This document shows, piece after piece, positions 1-8,078 of a stretch of DNA of 14,121 bases (within the stretch, counting starts at the first letter, position 1; each line of letters opens with the position of its first letter). The stretch comes from Ornithomonoglobus_A sp045649025 (GTDB lineage Bacteria > Bacillota > Clostridia > UBA1381). Under the pieces are notes generated by a model. That model was not told the origin of the DNA and made no database searches. It saw nothing but the letters and a program-made list of their open reading frames with translations. A program made the position numbers and the translations under genes. The DNA is taken from assembly GCA_045649025.1 (NCBI GenBank), contig JAZRPB010000038.1:1-14121 (forward strand). Direction: 5' to 3'.

Positions 1-1
1 A

Positions 2-97
2 ATAATTCGTGAGCTGGCTGACGAGCTTGAAAAAATTGTAGCGAAGGATTACTGGCCTTATCCTACATATGCAGATCTTTTATTCGGTGTAAAATAA
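2..97 (+). CDS. glnN: Type III glutamine synthetase, C-terminal fragment (partial at left edge)
   Basis: Only the last 31 codons are in the window, read in the frame that begins at base 2 and ends at TAA 95-97. The peptide includes YWPYPTYADLLFGVK at the very C-terminus. That closely matches my recollection of the end of GlnN-type (type III) glutamine synthetases, which finish with a YWPxPxYxDLLF-like tail. The full enzyme would make glutamine from glutamate and ammonia using ATP in the cytoplasm. A hairpin follows directly, so this is probably the end of its transcript. The identification rests on a short tail, and the catalytic part lies outside the window. Confidence 0.75.
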   Translation: MIRELADELEKIVAKDYWPYPTYADLLFGVK

Positions 98-104
98 TAA
101 ACTT

Positions 105-135
105 ATTGGGTGCTGGTAACAGCACCCAATGTTTT
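105..135 (+). terminator. Intrinsic terminator-like hairpin after the glutamine synthetase gene
   Basis: There is a perfect 10-bp inverted repeat, ATTGGGTGCT at 105-114 and AGCACCCAAT at 121-130, with the 6-base loop GGTAAC. It is followed by GTTTT at 131-135. The stem is strong but the T run is short, so termination may be partial. It ends 18 bases before the MATE start codon, so the MATE gene could be reached by readthrough. Confidence 0.7.
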
Positions 136-148
136 GGTTGGAGGATAT

Positions 149-1561
149 ATGTTAAAAAGACTTTTTGGAGGAAAAAGATTCTGGAAAACAGCATTAACCC
201 TTGCTGTTCCTATTGCCATACAGAATTTATTAATTAGCTCCTTCGTTCTTGTTGATACATTAATGGTGAGCAGTCTCGGTGACGTAAGTCTGGCTGCGGT
301 AGGTATGGCAGGTCAATGGAGCTGGCTTTTAAATATGCTCACATTTGGCGTATGCTCGGGTGCAGCAATCTTTTTTTCACAATACTTTGGCGAGAATAAT
401 AAAAAAGGTATAGTTCATACATATAGCGTGGCGGCAATTTCAGGCTTGTTGTTTTCAATTCTGTTTCTGTTGGTGGGTCTTTTTGCACCCGAGGCGGTTA
501 TAAAGGTATTTAACCGTGACGCTGCAGTGGTATCAGAGGGTGTTACATATTTAAAAATAGCAGTTTTTTCATATCCTGCAATTATGATTAATATGCTTAT
601 AAATATGGTGCTTCGTTCTACTCAAAGAGTAAAGCTTCCTATGTATGTTTCGGTGTTTACCACCATCTTGAATGCATTTTTGGACTACGGCTTGATATTT
701 GGTGCATTTGGTTTACCGCAGCTGGGCGTAAAAGGTGCAGCATTGGCAACGGTAATTTCCTCGTGGAGTGGTCCTGTAATTATATTCGCAATAATGGCAT
801 TTAAGCGTGATGATATATTCTTTGCACCAATTAAGGAAATGTTTGGCTTTGATTTTGGTTTTGTAAAGGGATTTTATCGTAATGCAACGCCCGTTATACT
901 AAATGAAACTCTGTGGGGATTAGGTACGGTTGCATACAACGTAATATTTTCCAATATGGGCTACGAATACACTGCGGCAGTTTCGATTTTAAGAACATTT
1001 GAAAATATTGCATTTACCTCTTTTGTTGGTTTAACAAACGCGGCTTGCGTGTGTATTGGTAAGAATATAGGCGGCGGCGAAATAAAAGAGGGCATAAAAA
1101 ACTCAAAACGGTTTATGGTTTTAGTGCCGTTGGCGGGGCTTATTGTTGGTGTGTTTGTGGTTTCATTCCGCACGCAGCTTGTGGAAATATTTAATATGGG
1201 AAATTCAATTTCAGATAAAACACTTGTTGCCGCAAAGGCAATTATGGTAGTCTACGGAATTGAGATTGCTGTTCGCAATATTCCGTATGTTGCCATTGTT
1301 GGAATATTCCGCTCGGGCGGTGATACCAAAAAAGGTATGAAGTATGATTTAATGTGTCTTTGGTTAATTTCAATTCCTATGACAATTATTGCGTCGGTGG
1401 TGTTTAAGCTGCCGTTTGTGGCGGTGTTTGCGTGCAGTTACCTGTGCGAAGACTATTTAAAGGCAATTTTATGTATTAAGCATTTTAACTCAAACCGCTG
1501 GATAAAGCCAGTTACCGATACGGGTAAGGCAGCACTAAAGGAGTTTTTGGAGGAAGCTTAA
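149..1561 (+). CDS. MATE family multidrug/cation efflux transporter
   Basis: This 470-residue integral membrane protein is in the usual size range for MATE antiporters, which export drugs or organic cations in exchange for Na+ or H+. The sequence is hydrophobic throughout and fits the family's twelve helices in two homologous halves. The first half has the N-terminal segment TLAVPIAIQNLLISSFVLVD (residues 17-36), LRSTQRVKLPMYV (155-167) and NAFLDYGLIFG (175-185). The second half repeats the loop motif as FRSGGDTKKG (387-396). ATG 149 is chosen because TTGGAGGA ends 5 bases upstream. An upstream GTG at 110 in the same frame lies inside the terminator hairpin and has no ribosome binding site. 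No promoter is obvious in the short gap before it. The substrate cannot be told from sequence. Confidence 0.9.
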   Translation: MLKRLFGGKRFWKTALTLAVPIAIQNLLISSFVLVDTLMVSSLGDVSLAAVGMAGQWSWLLNMLTFGVCSGAAIFFSQYFGENNKKGIVHTYSVAAISGLLFSILFLLVGLFAPEAVIKVFNRDAAVVSEGVTYLKIAVFSYPAIMINMLINMVLRSTQRVKLPMYVSVFTTILNAFLDYGLIFGAFGLPQLGVKGAALATVISSWSGPVIIFAIMAFKRDDIFFAPIKEMFGFDFGFVKGFYRNATPVILNETLWGLGTVAYNVIFSNMGYEYTAAVSILRTFENIAFTSFVGLTNAACVCIGKNIGGGEIKEGIKNSKRFMVLVPLAGLIVGVFVVSFRTQLVEIFNMGNSISDKTLVAAKAIMVVYGIEIAVRNIPYVAIVGIFRSGGDTKKGMKYDLMCLWLISIPMTIIASVVFKLPFVAVFACSYLCEDYLKAILCIKHFNSNRWIKPVTDTGKAALKEFLEEA

Positions 1562-1680
1562 GGTATATTTTTGATATAATATATTATTTAATGGCACAAC
1601 CTTTCTTGGAGGTAAAAAGGTAATTTAGATACTCGCATATAGAATGTATTTAATAATATTTCGTGAAAAAATTAAAAAGC

Positions 1681-1709
1681 TTGATTTTTTGACGAAAAAA
1701 TGGTATCCT
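1681..1709 (+). promoter_or_regulatory. Candidate promoter of the atp operon (extended -10)
   Basis: TTGATT at 1681-1686 is separated by 17 bases from TATCCT at 1704-1709, which is preceded by TGG, an extended -10 signature. Both boxes match the sigma-A consensus at 4 of 6 positions. A start near 1716 would give a short leader before the AAGGAG ribosome binding site at 1728-1733. An exact TATAAT also occurs at 1575-1580 but lacks a good -35 box at the right distance. This is inference from motif matching only. Confidence 0.4.
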
Positions 1710-1739
1710 ATATGTATGTATTTTCCTAAGGAGAAGATT

Positions 1740-2138
1740 ATGATAAAAGCTAATGACACTATAAAAAAGGAAACTAAATATATAGCATATTTTTGCTTGA
1801 TTTTAAGTGTGCTTATGCAGGCGGTTTTTGTCCTTTTAAAGAGATGGGATTATACCGTCATATTAGGCAATTTGCTTTCATACGCTCTGTCGGTTTTGAA
1901 TTTTTATTTTATGGGACTGACGGTGCAAAAAGCAGTCAGTATGGATGAAAAAGATGCAAAAAAACTTATGAAATCATCACAGGGCATTAGAAATGCAGGC
2001 GTATTTTTAATTGTTGTGATAGGCGTTGTAGCTTCGTGCTTTAACACAGCGGCTGTTATAATCCCTGTGTTTTTCCCGAGAGTTGCCGTGTCATTTCGTC
2101 CGTTTATTAAAGAGAAAAAGGAAGTGATAGATAAGTGA
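1740..2138 (+). CDS. atpI: ATP synthase-associated membrane protein AtpI
   Basis: This small hydrophobic protein of 132 residues has about four membrane segments (roughly residues 14-34, 39-61, 85-103 and 104-119). It sits directly upstream of atpB, the usual place of atpI. The segment GNLLSYALSVLNFYFMG (43-59) resembles the conserved second helix of Bacillota AtpI. In the family, AtpI is an accessory factor linked to c-ring assembly or Mg2+ supply rather than a core subunit. ATG 1740 is chosen because AAGGAG (1728-1733) sits 6 bases upstream. The earlier in-frame ATGs at 1644 and near 1707 have no such site. Its TGA stop overlaps the GTG start of atpB, so the two are probably translationally coupled. 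AtpI sequences diverge widely, so the call relies partly on position. Confidence 0.75.
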   Translation: MIKANDTIKKETKYIAYFCLILSVLMQAVFVLLKRWDYTVILGNLLSYALSVLNFYFMGLTVQKAVSMDEKDAKKLMKSSQGIRNAGVFLIVVIGVVASCFNTAAVIIPVFFPRVAVSFRPFIKEKKEVIDK

Positions 2139-3025
2139 TTAAAAAGACACGCCGTTTTATAATGGCGGATATATTCTTCATCGTTATGATGGCTTTACCA
2201 ATATGCTTTGGTATAGTGCTTAAGGTTTTGACTACGCCGCCGTCAGAGGGCATAGCTATAGCAGGCGCAAGAATTTTTATGACGCTTCCTACGCCGATTC
2301 AGAATCTTCCCATTACAGAGGCGCAGGTAAACTCGTCTATAGTAATAGTGTCGGCGCTGTTTCTCTGCTTGTATCTTACGCACGGAATAAAAGACGGAGT
2401 GTGGCTTAAAAGGCATCACTTTGCAGAAATGATAGTGGAAAAAAGCACCTCGCTTGTTAAGAGCAGTATGGGTGAGTATTTCAGGTCTTTTGCGCCGTTT
2501 GTTGCGGCAATACTCGGTCTTTCGGGCTTTTCAAGTCTTCTCACGCTTTTTGGATTGTTTCCGCCGACTTCGGATATAAATATTGTAGCAGGGTGGGCAA
2601 TCCTTGTATTTATACTTATAACGTATTACAAGATGAAGTGCGGACCTGTTGAGTATATTAAAAGCTTTGCAAATCCGGTTTTGATGGCGCCTTTAAATGT
2701 AATAAGTGAGATTGCGACCCCGATATCAATGGCTTTTCGTCATTACGGAAACGTTTTGTCGGGCTCGGTTATATCGGTGCTTGTGGCGGCAGGACTTCAG
2801 GGCCTTTCAAATATCATTTTCGGAGCACTTCCCGGTTTCTTGGGAGAATTCCCATTTTTGCAGGTAGGTTTGCCTGCTGTGTTATCAATCTATTTTGACA
2901 TATTCAGCGGATGTTTGCAGGCATTTATTTTTGCAATGCTGACAATGCTGTATATCTCAGGAGGATTTCCTCTTGAACTATATAATGAACAAAAAATGAA
3001 AAAAGCACAAAAGCGTGCAAATTAA
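2135..3025 (+). CDS. atpB: F1Fo ATP synthase subunit a
   Basis: Subunit a is the membrane stator that forms the ion half-channels next to the c-ring. The 296-residue protein has several membrane segments. It carries the family signature around the essential arginine, PISMAFRHYGNVLSG (196-210), where R202 corresponds to E. coli R210. The last conserved helix is DIFSGCLQAFIFAMLTMLYI (255-274), containing the conserved Q262. The GTG start at 2135 overlaps the atpI stop in a GTGA arrangement, with AAGGAAG about 10 bases upstream. The next in-frame ATG (2162) has no ribosome binding site. Together with atpE it determines ion specificity, and the c subunit here suggests Na+. Confidence 0.95.
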   Translation: MIKKTRRFIMADIFFIVMMALPICFGIVLKVLTTPPSEGIAIAGARIFMTLPTPIQNLPITEAQVNSSIVIVSALFLCLYLTHGIKDGVWLKRHHFAEMIVEKSTSLVKSSMGEYFRSFAPFVAAILGLSGFSSLLTLFGLFPPTSDINIVAGWAILVFILITYYKMKCGPVEYIKSFANPVLMAPLNVISEIATPISMAFRHYGNVLSGSVISVLVAAGLQGLSNIIFGALPGFLGEFPFLQVGLPAVLSIYFDIFSGCLQAFIFAMLTMLYISGGFPLELYNEQKMKKAQKRAN

Positions 3026-3040
3026 ACGGAGGTATTTTTT

Positions 3041-3322
3041 ATGGAAATCGCAATCAGTATTATTTTAGGATGTTGTGCATTGGGAGCAGGTCTTGCTATG
3101 ATAGCGGGTATCGGCCCCGGTATCGGTGAAGGTAACGCAGTTGCAAAGGCTTGTGAGGCTATCGGCAGACAACCCGAGGCTAAAGGTGATGTAACTACAA
3201 CAATGCTTATGGGTTGTGCAATTGCAGAAACAACAGGTCTTTATGCACTTGTTATCGCAATCTTGCTTTTGTTTGTTGCACCCAATATGTTTATAAATTT
3301 ACTTATTAACACAATCGGTTAA
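3041..3322 (+). CDS. atpE: F1Fo ATP synthase subunit c with Na+-type, two-carboxylate ion site
   Basis: This 93-residue hairpin of two membrane helices is the monomer of the rotating c-ring. The polar loop is RQPEAKGD (43-50), with the RQP turn expected of the family. The ion site reads PGIGEG in helix 1 (P26, E30) and AETTGLY in helix 2 (E63, T64, Y68). By the Ilyobacter tartaricus scheme (Q32, E65, S66, Y70), the carboxylate, hydroxyl and tyrosine positions are kept and Q32 is replaced by Glu. That two-carboxylate form is known from the Fusobacterium nucleatum Na+ ATP synthase. I infer Na+ coupling. A strong CGGAGG site lies 8 bases before the ATG. Confidence 0.95.
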   Translation: MEIAISIILGCCALGAGLAMIAGIGPGIGEGNAVAKACEAIGRQPEAKGDVTTTMLMGCAIAETTGLYALVIAILLLFVAPNMFINLLINTIG

Positions 3323-3339
3323 TAAAAAGGGGAAAAACT

Positions 3340-3843
3340 ATGCAATCATTGGAAGTTATTTCTGTCAACTTATGGCAGATACTTATTTCACTGCTAAACC
3401 TATTGATTCTTTTTCTTCTGTTTAAGAAGTTTCTTTTTGGGCCTGTAAACAAAATGCTTGCTAAACGTCAGAGCGAGATTGATGAAAGATATGATGCTGC
3501 CGACGAGGCAAAGCGTATGGCGGAGGAAGACAGGCTTTTGTGGGATGAGAAAATCGGCACCGTAAAGGCTGAGTCCGATGAGATAATTAAAAAAGCTCAG
3601 GATAGTGCCAAAAGACAGGGCGAAACGATTGTCACAAAAGCAAAAGAGCAGGCAGACGGCATTATTCGTCAGGCTGAAACTCAGGCGCAGCTTGAGATGA
3701 AAAAGGCGGAAGAAGGCATTAAAAAAGAGATTGTAGAGGTTTCGACTGCTCTTGCCAACAAACTTTTAGAACGTGAGATAAATGTCGAGGACCACAGAGA
3801 CTTGATCGATTCATTTATTGAGAAGATAGGTGATGAAGAATGA
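3340..3843 (+). CDS. atpF: F1Fo ATP synthase subunit b (peripheral stalk)
   Basis: The 167-residue protein has one N-terminal membrane helix (about residues 10-30, including LISLLNLLILFLLFKKFLF). FGPVNKML follows, the usual membrane-exit motif of subunit b. The rest is a long charged helix rich in Ala, Glu and Lys (about 38-145) that would dimerise as the stator stalk and bind delta at its C-terminus. The length is normal for the family. AAGGGGAA lies about 7 bases before the ATG. Its TGA overlaps the ATG of atpH (ATGA), which indicates translational coupling. Nothing unusual is seen. Confidence 0.93.
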   Translation: MQSLEVISVNLWQILISLLNLLILFLLFKKFLFGPVNKMLAKRQSEIDERYDAADEAKRMAEEDRLLWDEKIGTVKAESDEIIKKAQDSAKRQGETIVTKAKEQADGIIRQAETQAQLEMKKAEEGIKKEIVEVSTALANKLLEREINVEDHRDLIDSFIEKIGDEE

Positions 3844-4370
3844 GTGAAATAAGTAACGAATACGCAAAGGCATTGTTTATGCTGGCGGTTGAAAAAGGAT
3901 GCAGTAAGGATTATAAAGATGCACTCGAGACTGTATCGGGCGTGTTTGAGGAAAATCCTGTTTATAAAGATTTTCTGTCCACTTTTGCAATCCCCCTTGA
4001 AGAAAGACTTGGTGCACTTGAAGCTGCTTTTTCCGATGCAATTCCAAGAGATGTGCTGTCATTTTTAAAAATTCTTTGTGAAAAGAAGCGCATTGCCGAA
4101 TTTCCGGAATGTGTCGCGCAATATATGGCGATGCACGATGAAATGGACAAGATTTCGAATGCAAAGGTCACGAGTGCTTTAGAGCTTACCGAAGAAGAGA
4201 AGAGAGCGCTTAAAGAAAAGCTTGAGAAAACAAGCGGTCATAAAATGATCATTGATTATGTTATTGATAAATCAATCTTAGGCGGATTGATTGTTGAAGC
4301 AGACGGAAAAATAATGGACTCAAGCCTTAAGAAGCATCTTAAGGAAATAAAGGATGTGATAAAAAGATGA
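3840..4370 (+). CDS. atpH: F1Fo ATP synthase subunit delta
   Basis: The 176-residue soluble stator subunit links the top of F1 to the b stalk. The N-terminal helical domain starts with the typical NEYAKALFMLA segment (residues 6-16). The C-terminal part contains GHKMIIDYVIDKSILGGLIVEADGKIMD in pieces that match the conserved delta signature, in particular the D-x-S-I-L-G-G run (about 143-149) and the final SLKKHLKEIK helix. The start overlaps the atpF stop by 4 bases, and the stop overlaps the atpA start in the same ATGA form, so translation of b, delta and alpha is probably linked. Length is normal. Confidence 0.93.
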   Translation: MSEISNEYAKALFMLAVEKGCSKDYKDALETVSGVFEENPVYKDFLSTFAIPLEERLGALEAAFSDAIPRDVLSFLKILCEKKRIAEFPECVAQYMAMHDEMDKISNAKVTSALELTEEEKRALKEKLEKTSGHKMIIDYVIDKSILGGLIVEADGKIMDSSLKKHLKEIKDVIKR

Positions 4371-5860
4371 GTGCAAGAACTGATGAGATAAGTCAGATTA
4401 TAAAAGAGCAAATAAAAAATTATGAATCTAAAATAGAGATGCAGGAAACCGGAACGGTTATTCTGGTTGGCGATGGAATTGCGCGCGTTTACGGCTTAAG
4501 AGCTTGTATGGCAAGTGAGCTTTTAGAGTTTGAAGACGGAAGTATGGGTATGGCACAGAACTTAGAGAGTGAAACTGTATCCGTTGCACTTTTGTCTAAT
4601 ACAAATGATATTCACGAGGGCTCTTTGGTGCGCCGTACCGGAAAAGTTGTATCTGTACCGGTCGGCGATGAACTTTTGGGTAGAGTTGTGGATGCATTGG
4701 GTAACCCTATAGACGGAAAAGGTCCCATTCTTGCCACAAATACAAGACCTATTGAGTCCGAGGCACCAGGAATCATCGAAAGAAAGAGCGTATCTGTTCC
4801 GTTACAGACGGGAATTAAGGCAATAGACAGTATGATTCCTATAGGAAGAGGGCAGAGAGAGCTTATTATCGGTGATAGACAGACCGGTAAAACGGAGATT
4901 GCCATTGATACTATAATGAACCAGAAGAACACTGGTGTAATTTGTATATATGTTGCAATAGGACAGAAAAATACAGCAGTGGTTCAGCTTGCAAATGAGC
5001 TATCCAAAGCAGGCGCAATGGAATATACAATTATCGTATCAGCATCAGCGTCGGAAACTGCTCCGCTTCAGTATGTAGCACCATATTCAGGTTGTGCGAT
5101 GGCAGAATATTTCATGGAGCAGGGCAAGGACGTCCTTATCATTTATGATGATTTGTCAAAGCATGCGATTGCGTACCGTGCGCTTTCGCTTCTTATAAGA
5201 CGTCCGCCGGGACGTGAGGCGTATCCGGGTGATGTATTTTATCTTCATTCAAGACTGCTAGAGAGAGCAGCGTGTGTCGCTCCAGAGTACGGCGGTGGCT
5301 CAATAACAGCACTTCCTATCATTGAAACACAGGCAGGGGACGTTTCTGCATATATCCCGACAAACGTTATTTCAATAACAGACGGACAGATATTCTTAGA
5401 GACAGAGCTTTTCCATGCGGGCATTATGCCGGCTATCAATCCCGGTATTTCAGTAAGCCGTGTTGGTGGTGCTGCTCAGCTTAAGGCGATGAAAAAGGTA
5501 TCTGGTGAGCTTAAGCTTTTGTATGCTCAGTACCGTGAGCTTCAGGCATTTTCACAGTTCGGTAGTGATCTTGATGAAGACACTAAAAACCGTCTTGCGC
5601 TTGGTGAACGAATTGTTGAGGTGTTAAAACAAAAGAGAAATGCACCTGTGAGGGTAGGTTGTCAGGTTGCTATCGTATATGCCGTTGTAAACGGGTATTT
5701 AAATGATGTTCCGGTTAGGAATGTGTCTGATTACGAGCAAAGACTTTTCGAACTTCTTGAAGCGGATTATAATAATCTGTTGGAGAGATTTGAAAATAAT
5801 TTCTGCGATGATGCGGATATTTCTATGCTTAAAAAAGCGCTCGATGAGATGAAGGAGTGA
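4367..5860 (+). CDS. atpA: F1 ATP synthase subunit alpha
   Basis: Alpha is the non-catalytic nucleotide-binding subunit of the alpha3beta3 hexamer. The 497-residue protein has the N-terminal beta-barrel domain with GDGIARVYGL (35-44). The Walker A motif GDRQTGKT is at 169-176 and the Walker B-like VLIIYDD at 256-262. The alpha signature NPGISVSRVGGAAQ (358-371) includes the arginine finger R365. The helical C-terminal domain is complete. The ATG overlaps the atpH stop by 4 bases. Length is at the normal size for the family, and no key residue is missing. Confidence 0.97.
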   Translation: MSARTDEISQIIKEQIKNYESKIEMQETGTVILVGDGIARVYGLRACMASELLEFEDGSMGMAQNLESETVSVALLSNTNDIHEGSLVRRTGKVVSVPVGDELLGRVVDALGNPIDGKGPILATNTRPIESEAPGIIERKSVSVPLQTGIKAIDSMIPIGRGQRELIIGDRQTGKTEIAIDTIMNQKNTGVICIYVAIGQKNTAVVQLANELSKAGAMEYTIIVSASASETAPLQYVAPYSGCAMAEYFMEQGKDVLIIYDDLSKHAIAYRALSLLIRRPPGREAYPGDVFYLHSRLLERAACVAPEYGGGSITALPIIETQAGDVSAYIPTNVISITDGQIFLETELFHAGIMPAINPGISVSRVGGAAQLKAMKKVSGELKLLYAQYRELQAFSQFGSDLDEDTKNRLALGERIVEVLKQKRNAPVRVGCQVAIVYAVVNGYLNDVPVRNVSDYEQRLFELLEADYNNLLERFENNFCDDADISMLKKALDEMKE

Positions 5861-5864
5861 TTTG

Positions 5865-6668
5865 ATGGGCGTAGATATTAAAAGCTTAAAAAATCGCATT
5901 AAGAGCGTGGACTCGACTTTGCACCTTACCAAGGCTATGGGCCTTGTTGCATCTGCAAAAATTCGCAGCGCAACAATTGCGATGGGGAAAAGCAGAGAGT
6001 ATGCCACAGCGCTTTCAGATACCGTCTCAATGCTTGCTTCTAGTAAATCATGCGAAAAAAGCGAATATATGAAAAGTGGCGAAGAAGGCAAAGTGTGCCT
6101 TATAGCCATAGCAGGAGACAGAGGCTTAGCAGGCGGATATAACTCAAACATTTTTAAGGCGGTAGAGTCGCAAAATGCAGATAGAATTATTCCAATAGGC
6201 AAAAGGGCCAGCGATAAATTTGGTAGCGAGCAGGTTAAGGTGGAAACCTTTTCTTATGATGATGCTATCGGTCTTGCCAAAGAGCTTTGTGAAGAGTTTA
6301 AAAACGGAAAGTATGAAAAGATTGGAATTGTTTCAACCAAATACATTTCTATGATGACGCAGAGCGAGGGAACAGAGTGGATTTTACCGATTAGCAAAAC
6401 AGAGAAAAAATCAAAAGCTGATATAATTTATGAACCGGATGAGAGGACTGTTTTAGAAGCGGTAATTGAAGAGTATGTTGCAGGAAAAATAGTTGCTGCT
6501 GCAAAAGAAAGCTTTGCCTGTGAAGTGGTTGCAAGACGTTTTGCTATGGATAATGCCGGCAAAAATGCGGGCGAGATGATTGATAATCTTAAGCTTGAGT
6601 ATAACCGTGCAAGACAGGGTGCAATCACACAGGAAATTACAGAAATTGTTGCCGGAAGCGGCATGTAA
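5865..6668 (+). CDS. atpG: F1 ATP synthase subunit gamma
   Basis: Gamma is the central rotor shaft. The 267-residue protein starts with the coiled-coil helix KSLKNRIKSVDSTLHLTKAM (residues 6-25). It contains GDRGLAGGYN (84-93), the conserved Rossmann-domain motif. It ends with the conserved C-terminal helix NAGEMIDNLKLEYNRARQ, then AITQEITEIVAG. At 267 residues it is modestly shorter than the roughly 285 common in the family, with both rotor helices intact. ATG 5865 is chosen with AAGGAG (5852-5857, inside the end of atpA) 7 bases upstream. A TTG directly before it would sit too close to that site. Only four bases separate it from atpA. Confidence 0.95.
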   Translation: MGVDIKSLKNRIKSVDSTLHLTKAMGLVASAKIRSATIAMGKSREYATALSDTVSMLASSKSCEKSEYMKSGEEGKVCLIAIAGDRGLAGGYNSNIFKAVESQNADRIIPIGKRASDKFGSEQVKVETFSYDDAIGLAKELCEEFKNGKYEKIGIVSTKYISMMTQSEGTEWILPISKTEKKSKADIIYEPDERTVLEAVIEEYVAGKIVAAAKESFACEVVARRFAMDNAGKNAGEMIDNLKLEYNRARQGAITQEITEIVAGSGM

Positions 6669-6680
6669 GGAGACAGGAAT

Positions 6681-8078
6681 ATGTTAGATTTAGCAAAAGG
6701 CAGTGTTTTGCAGGTTGTAGGACCTGTTGTTGACATTCGTTTTGACGAAGGAAATATACCTGCTATATACAATGCACTTACTATGGAGATAGGCGATAAA
6801 ACTCTTACGGTAGAGGTTGCGCAGCATATCGGAGATAACACAGTAAGATGTATTGCTATGGCATCTACCGACGGCTTGACAAGAGGAACGCCTGTTACTG
6901 ATACAGGCAAGGCTATAAGTGTGCCCGTCGGCAGAAAAACACTAGGAAGAATTTTTAATGTTTTAGGTGACCCCGTTGATAACAAACCAGCTCCGGAGGA
7001 TACTCCCAAATGGGATATTCATCGTCAGGCTCCCGAATATTCGGAGCTTTCTACATCAACAGAGATTTTAGAAACCGGTATTAAAGTAATTGACCTTATC
7101 TGCCCGTATTCAAAAGGTGGAAAGATTGGTCTTTTCGGCGGTGCAGGTGTAGGTAAGACTGTGCTTATTATGGAGCTTATCAACAATATCGCAAAAGAGC
7201 ATGGTGGACTTTCCGTATTTACGGGCGTTGGAGAGCGTACAAGAGAGGGTAACGACCTTTACAACGAAATGATGGAATCGGGTGTTTTGTCAAATACAAC
7301 TTTAGTGTACGGACAGATGAACGAGCCACCGGGTGCGAGAATGAGAGTTGGCCTTTCAGGACTTACAATGGCAGAATACTTCCGTGAAGAAGAGGGTCAG
7401 GATGTACTTTTGTTCATTGATAACATCTTTAGATTTACACAGGCTGGTTCTGAGGTTTCGGCGCTTTTGGGAAGAATGCCGTCAGCCGTTGGCTATCAGC
7501 CTACGCTGGCGAACGAGATGGGTATGCTTCAGGAGCGAATTACATCTACAAAAAAGGGTTCAATCACATCTATTCAGGCAGTATATGTTCCGGCTGACGA
7601 CTTAACTGACCCTGCGCCGGCCACAACATTTGCACACCTTGATGCGACAACCGTTCTTTCAAGAAACATCGCATCGCAGGGTATTTATCCTGCAGTTGAC
7701 CCGCTTGAATCAACAAGCCGTATTCTTTCGGCAGATGTTTTGGGCGAGGAGCATTACAGCGTTGCGCGTGAGGTTCAAAGGATTCTCCAGAGATATCAGG
7801 AGCTTATGGATATTATTGCGATTATGGGTATGGATGAACTTTCTGAAGAAGATAAATTGCTCGTTCAAAGAGCAAGAAAGATTCAGAGATTTCTATCTCA
7901 GCCTTTCCATGTATCTGAAAAATTCATTGGTATCTCGGGTGTATATGTTCCGCTTTCTGAGACAATCAGAGGATTTAAGGAAATTATTGAGGGCAAGCAC
8001 GACGATTTGCCCGAGTCGGCATTTTTGTTTGTAGGAACTATAGATGAAGCGGTCGAAAAGGCGAAAAAGGTGATATAA
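6681..8078 (+). CDS. atpD: F1 ATP synthase subunit beta (catalytic)
   Basis: Beta carries the catalytic sites. The 465-residue protein shows the Walker A loop GGAGVGKT (153-160) with K159 and T160, the catalytic glutamate in GERTREG (184-190, E185), and Walker B LLFIDN (243-248). It also has the PSAVGYQPTLANEMG segment (267-281) and the DELSEED loop (385-391), which contacts gamma and epsilon. The N-terminal barrel and C-terminal helical domain are complete and length is normal. AAGGAG (6667-6672) overlaps the atpG stop and lies 8 bases before the ATG. The TAA stop shares one base with the ATG of atpC. Confidence 0.98.
   Translation: MLDLAKGSVLQVVGPVVDIRFDEGNIPAIYNALTMEIGDKTLTVEVAQHIGDNTVRCIAMASTDGLTRGTPVTDTGKAISVPVGRKTLGRIFNVLGDPVDNKPAPEDTPKWDIHRQAPEYSELSTSTEILETGIKVIDLICPYSKGGKIGLFGGAGVGKTVLIMELINNIAKEHGGLSVFTGVGERTREGNDLYNEMMESGVLSNTTLVYGQMNEPPGARMRVGLSGLTMAEYFREEEGQDVLLFIDNIFRFTQAGSEVSALLGRMPSAVGYQPTLANEMGMLQERITSTKKGSITSIQAVYVPADDLTDPAPATTFAHLDATTVLSRNIASQGIYPAVDPLESTSRILSADVLGEEHYSVAREVQRILQRYQELMDIIAIMGMDELSEEDKLLVQRARKIQRFLSQPFHVSEKFIGISGVYVPLSETIRGFKEIIEGKHDDLPESAFLFVGTIDEAVEKAKKVI

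Noticed and set aside
110..148. Upstream GTG start for the MATE transporter.
   Set aside because: It lies inside the perfect terminator hairpin, has no ribosome binding site and adds residues before the normal MATE N-terminus. ATG 149 has TTGGAGGA at a good distance.
5699..6202. Long open frame on the minus strand over atpA/atpG, and similar ones at 6428-7009 and 11370-11702.
   Set aside because: They lie antisense to clearly real genes, show no recognisable motifs and have no good ribosome binding sites. They are by-products of codon usage on the coding strand.
7348..8034. Two + strand frames inside atpD (7348-7605 and 7630-8034).
   Set aside because: They lie in another frame of the highly conserved beta subunit, with no family resemblance and rich in residues typical of shifted reading.
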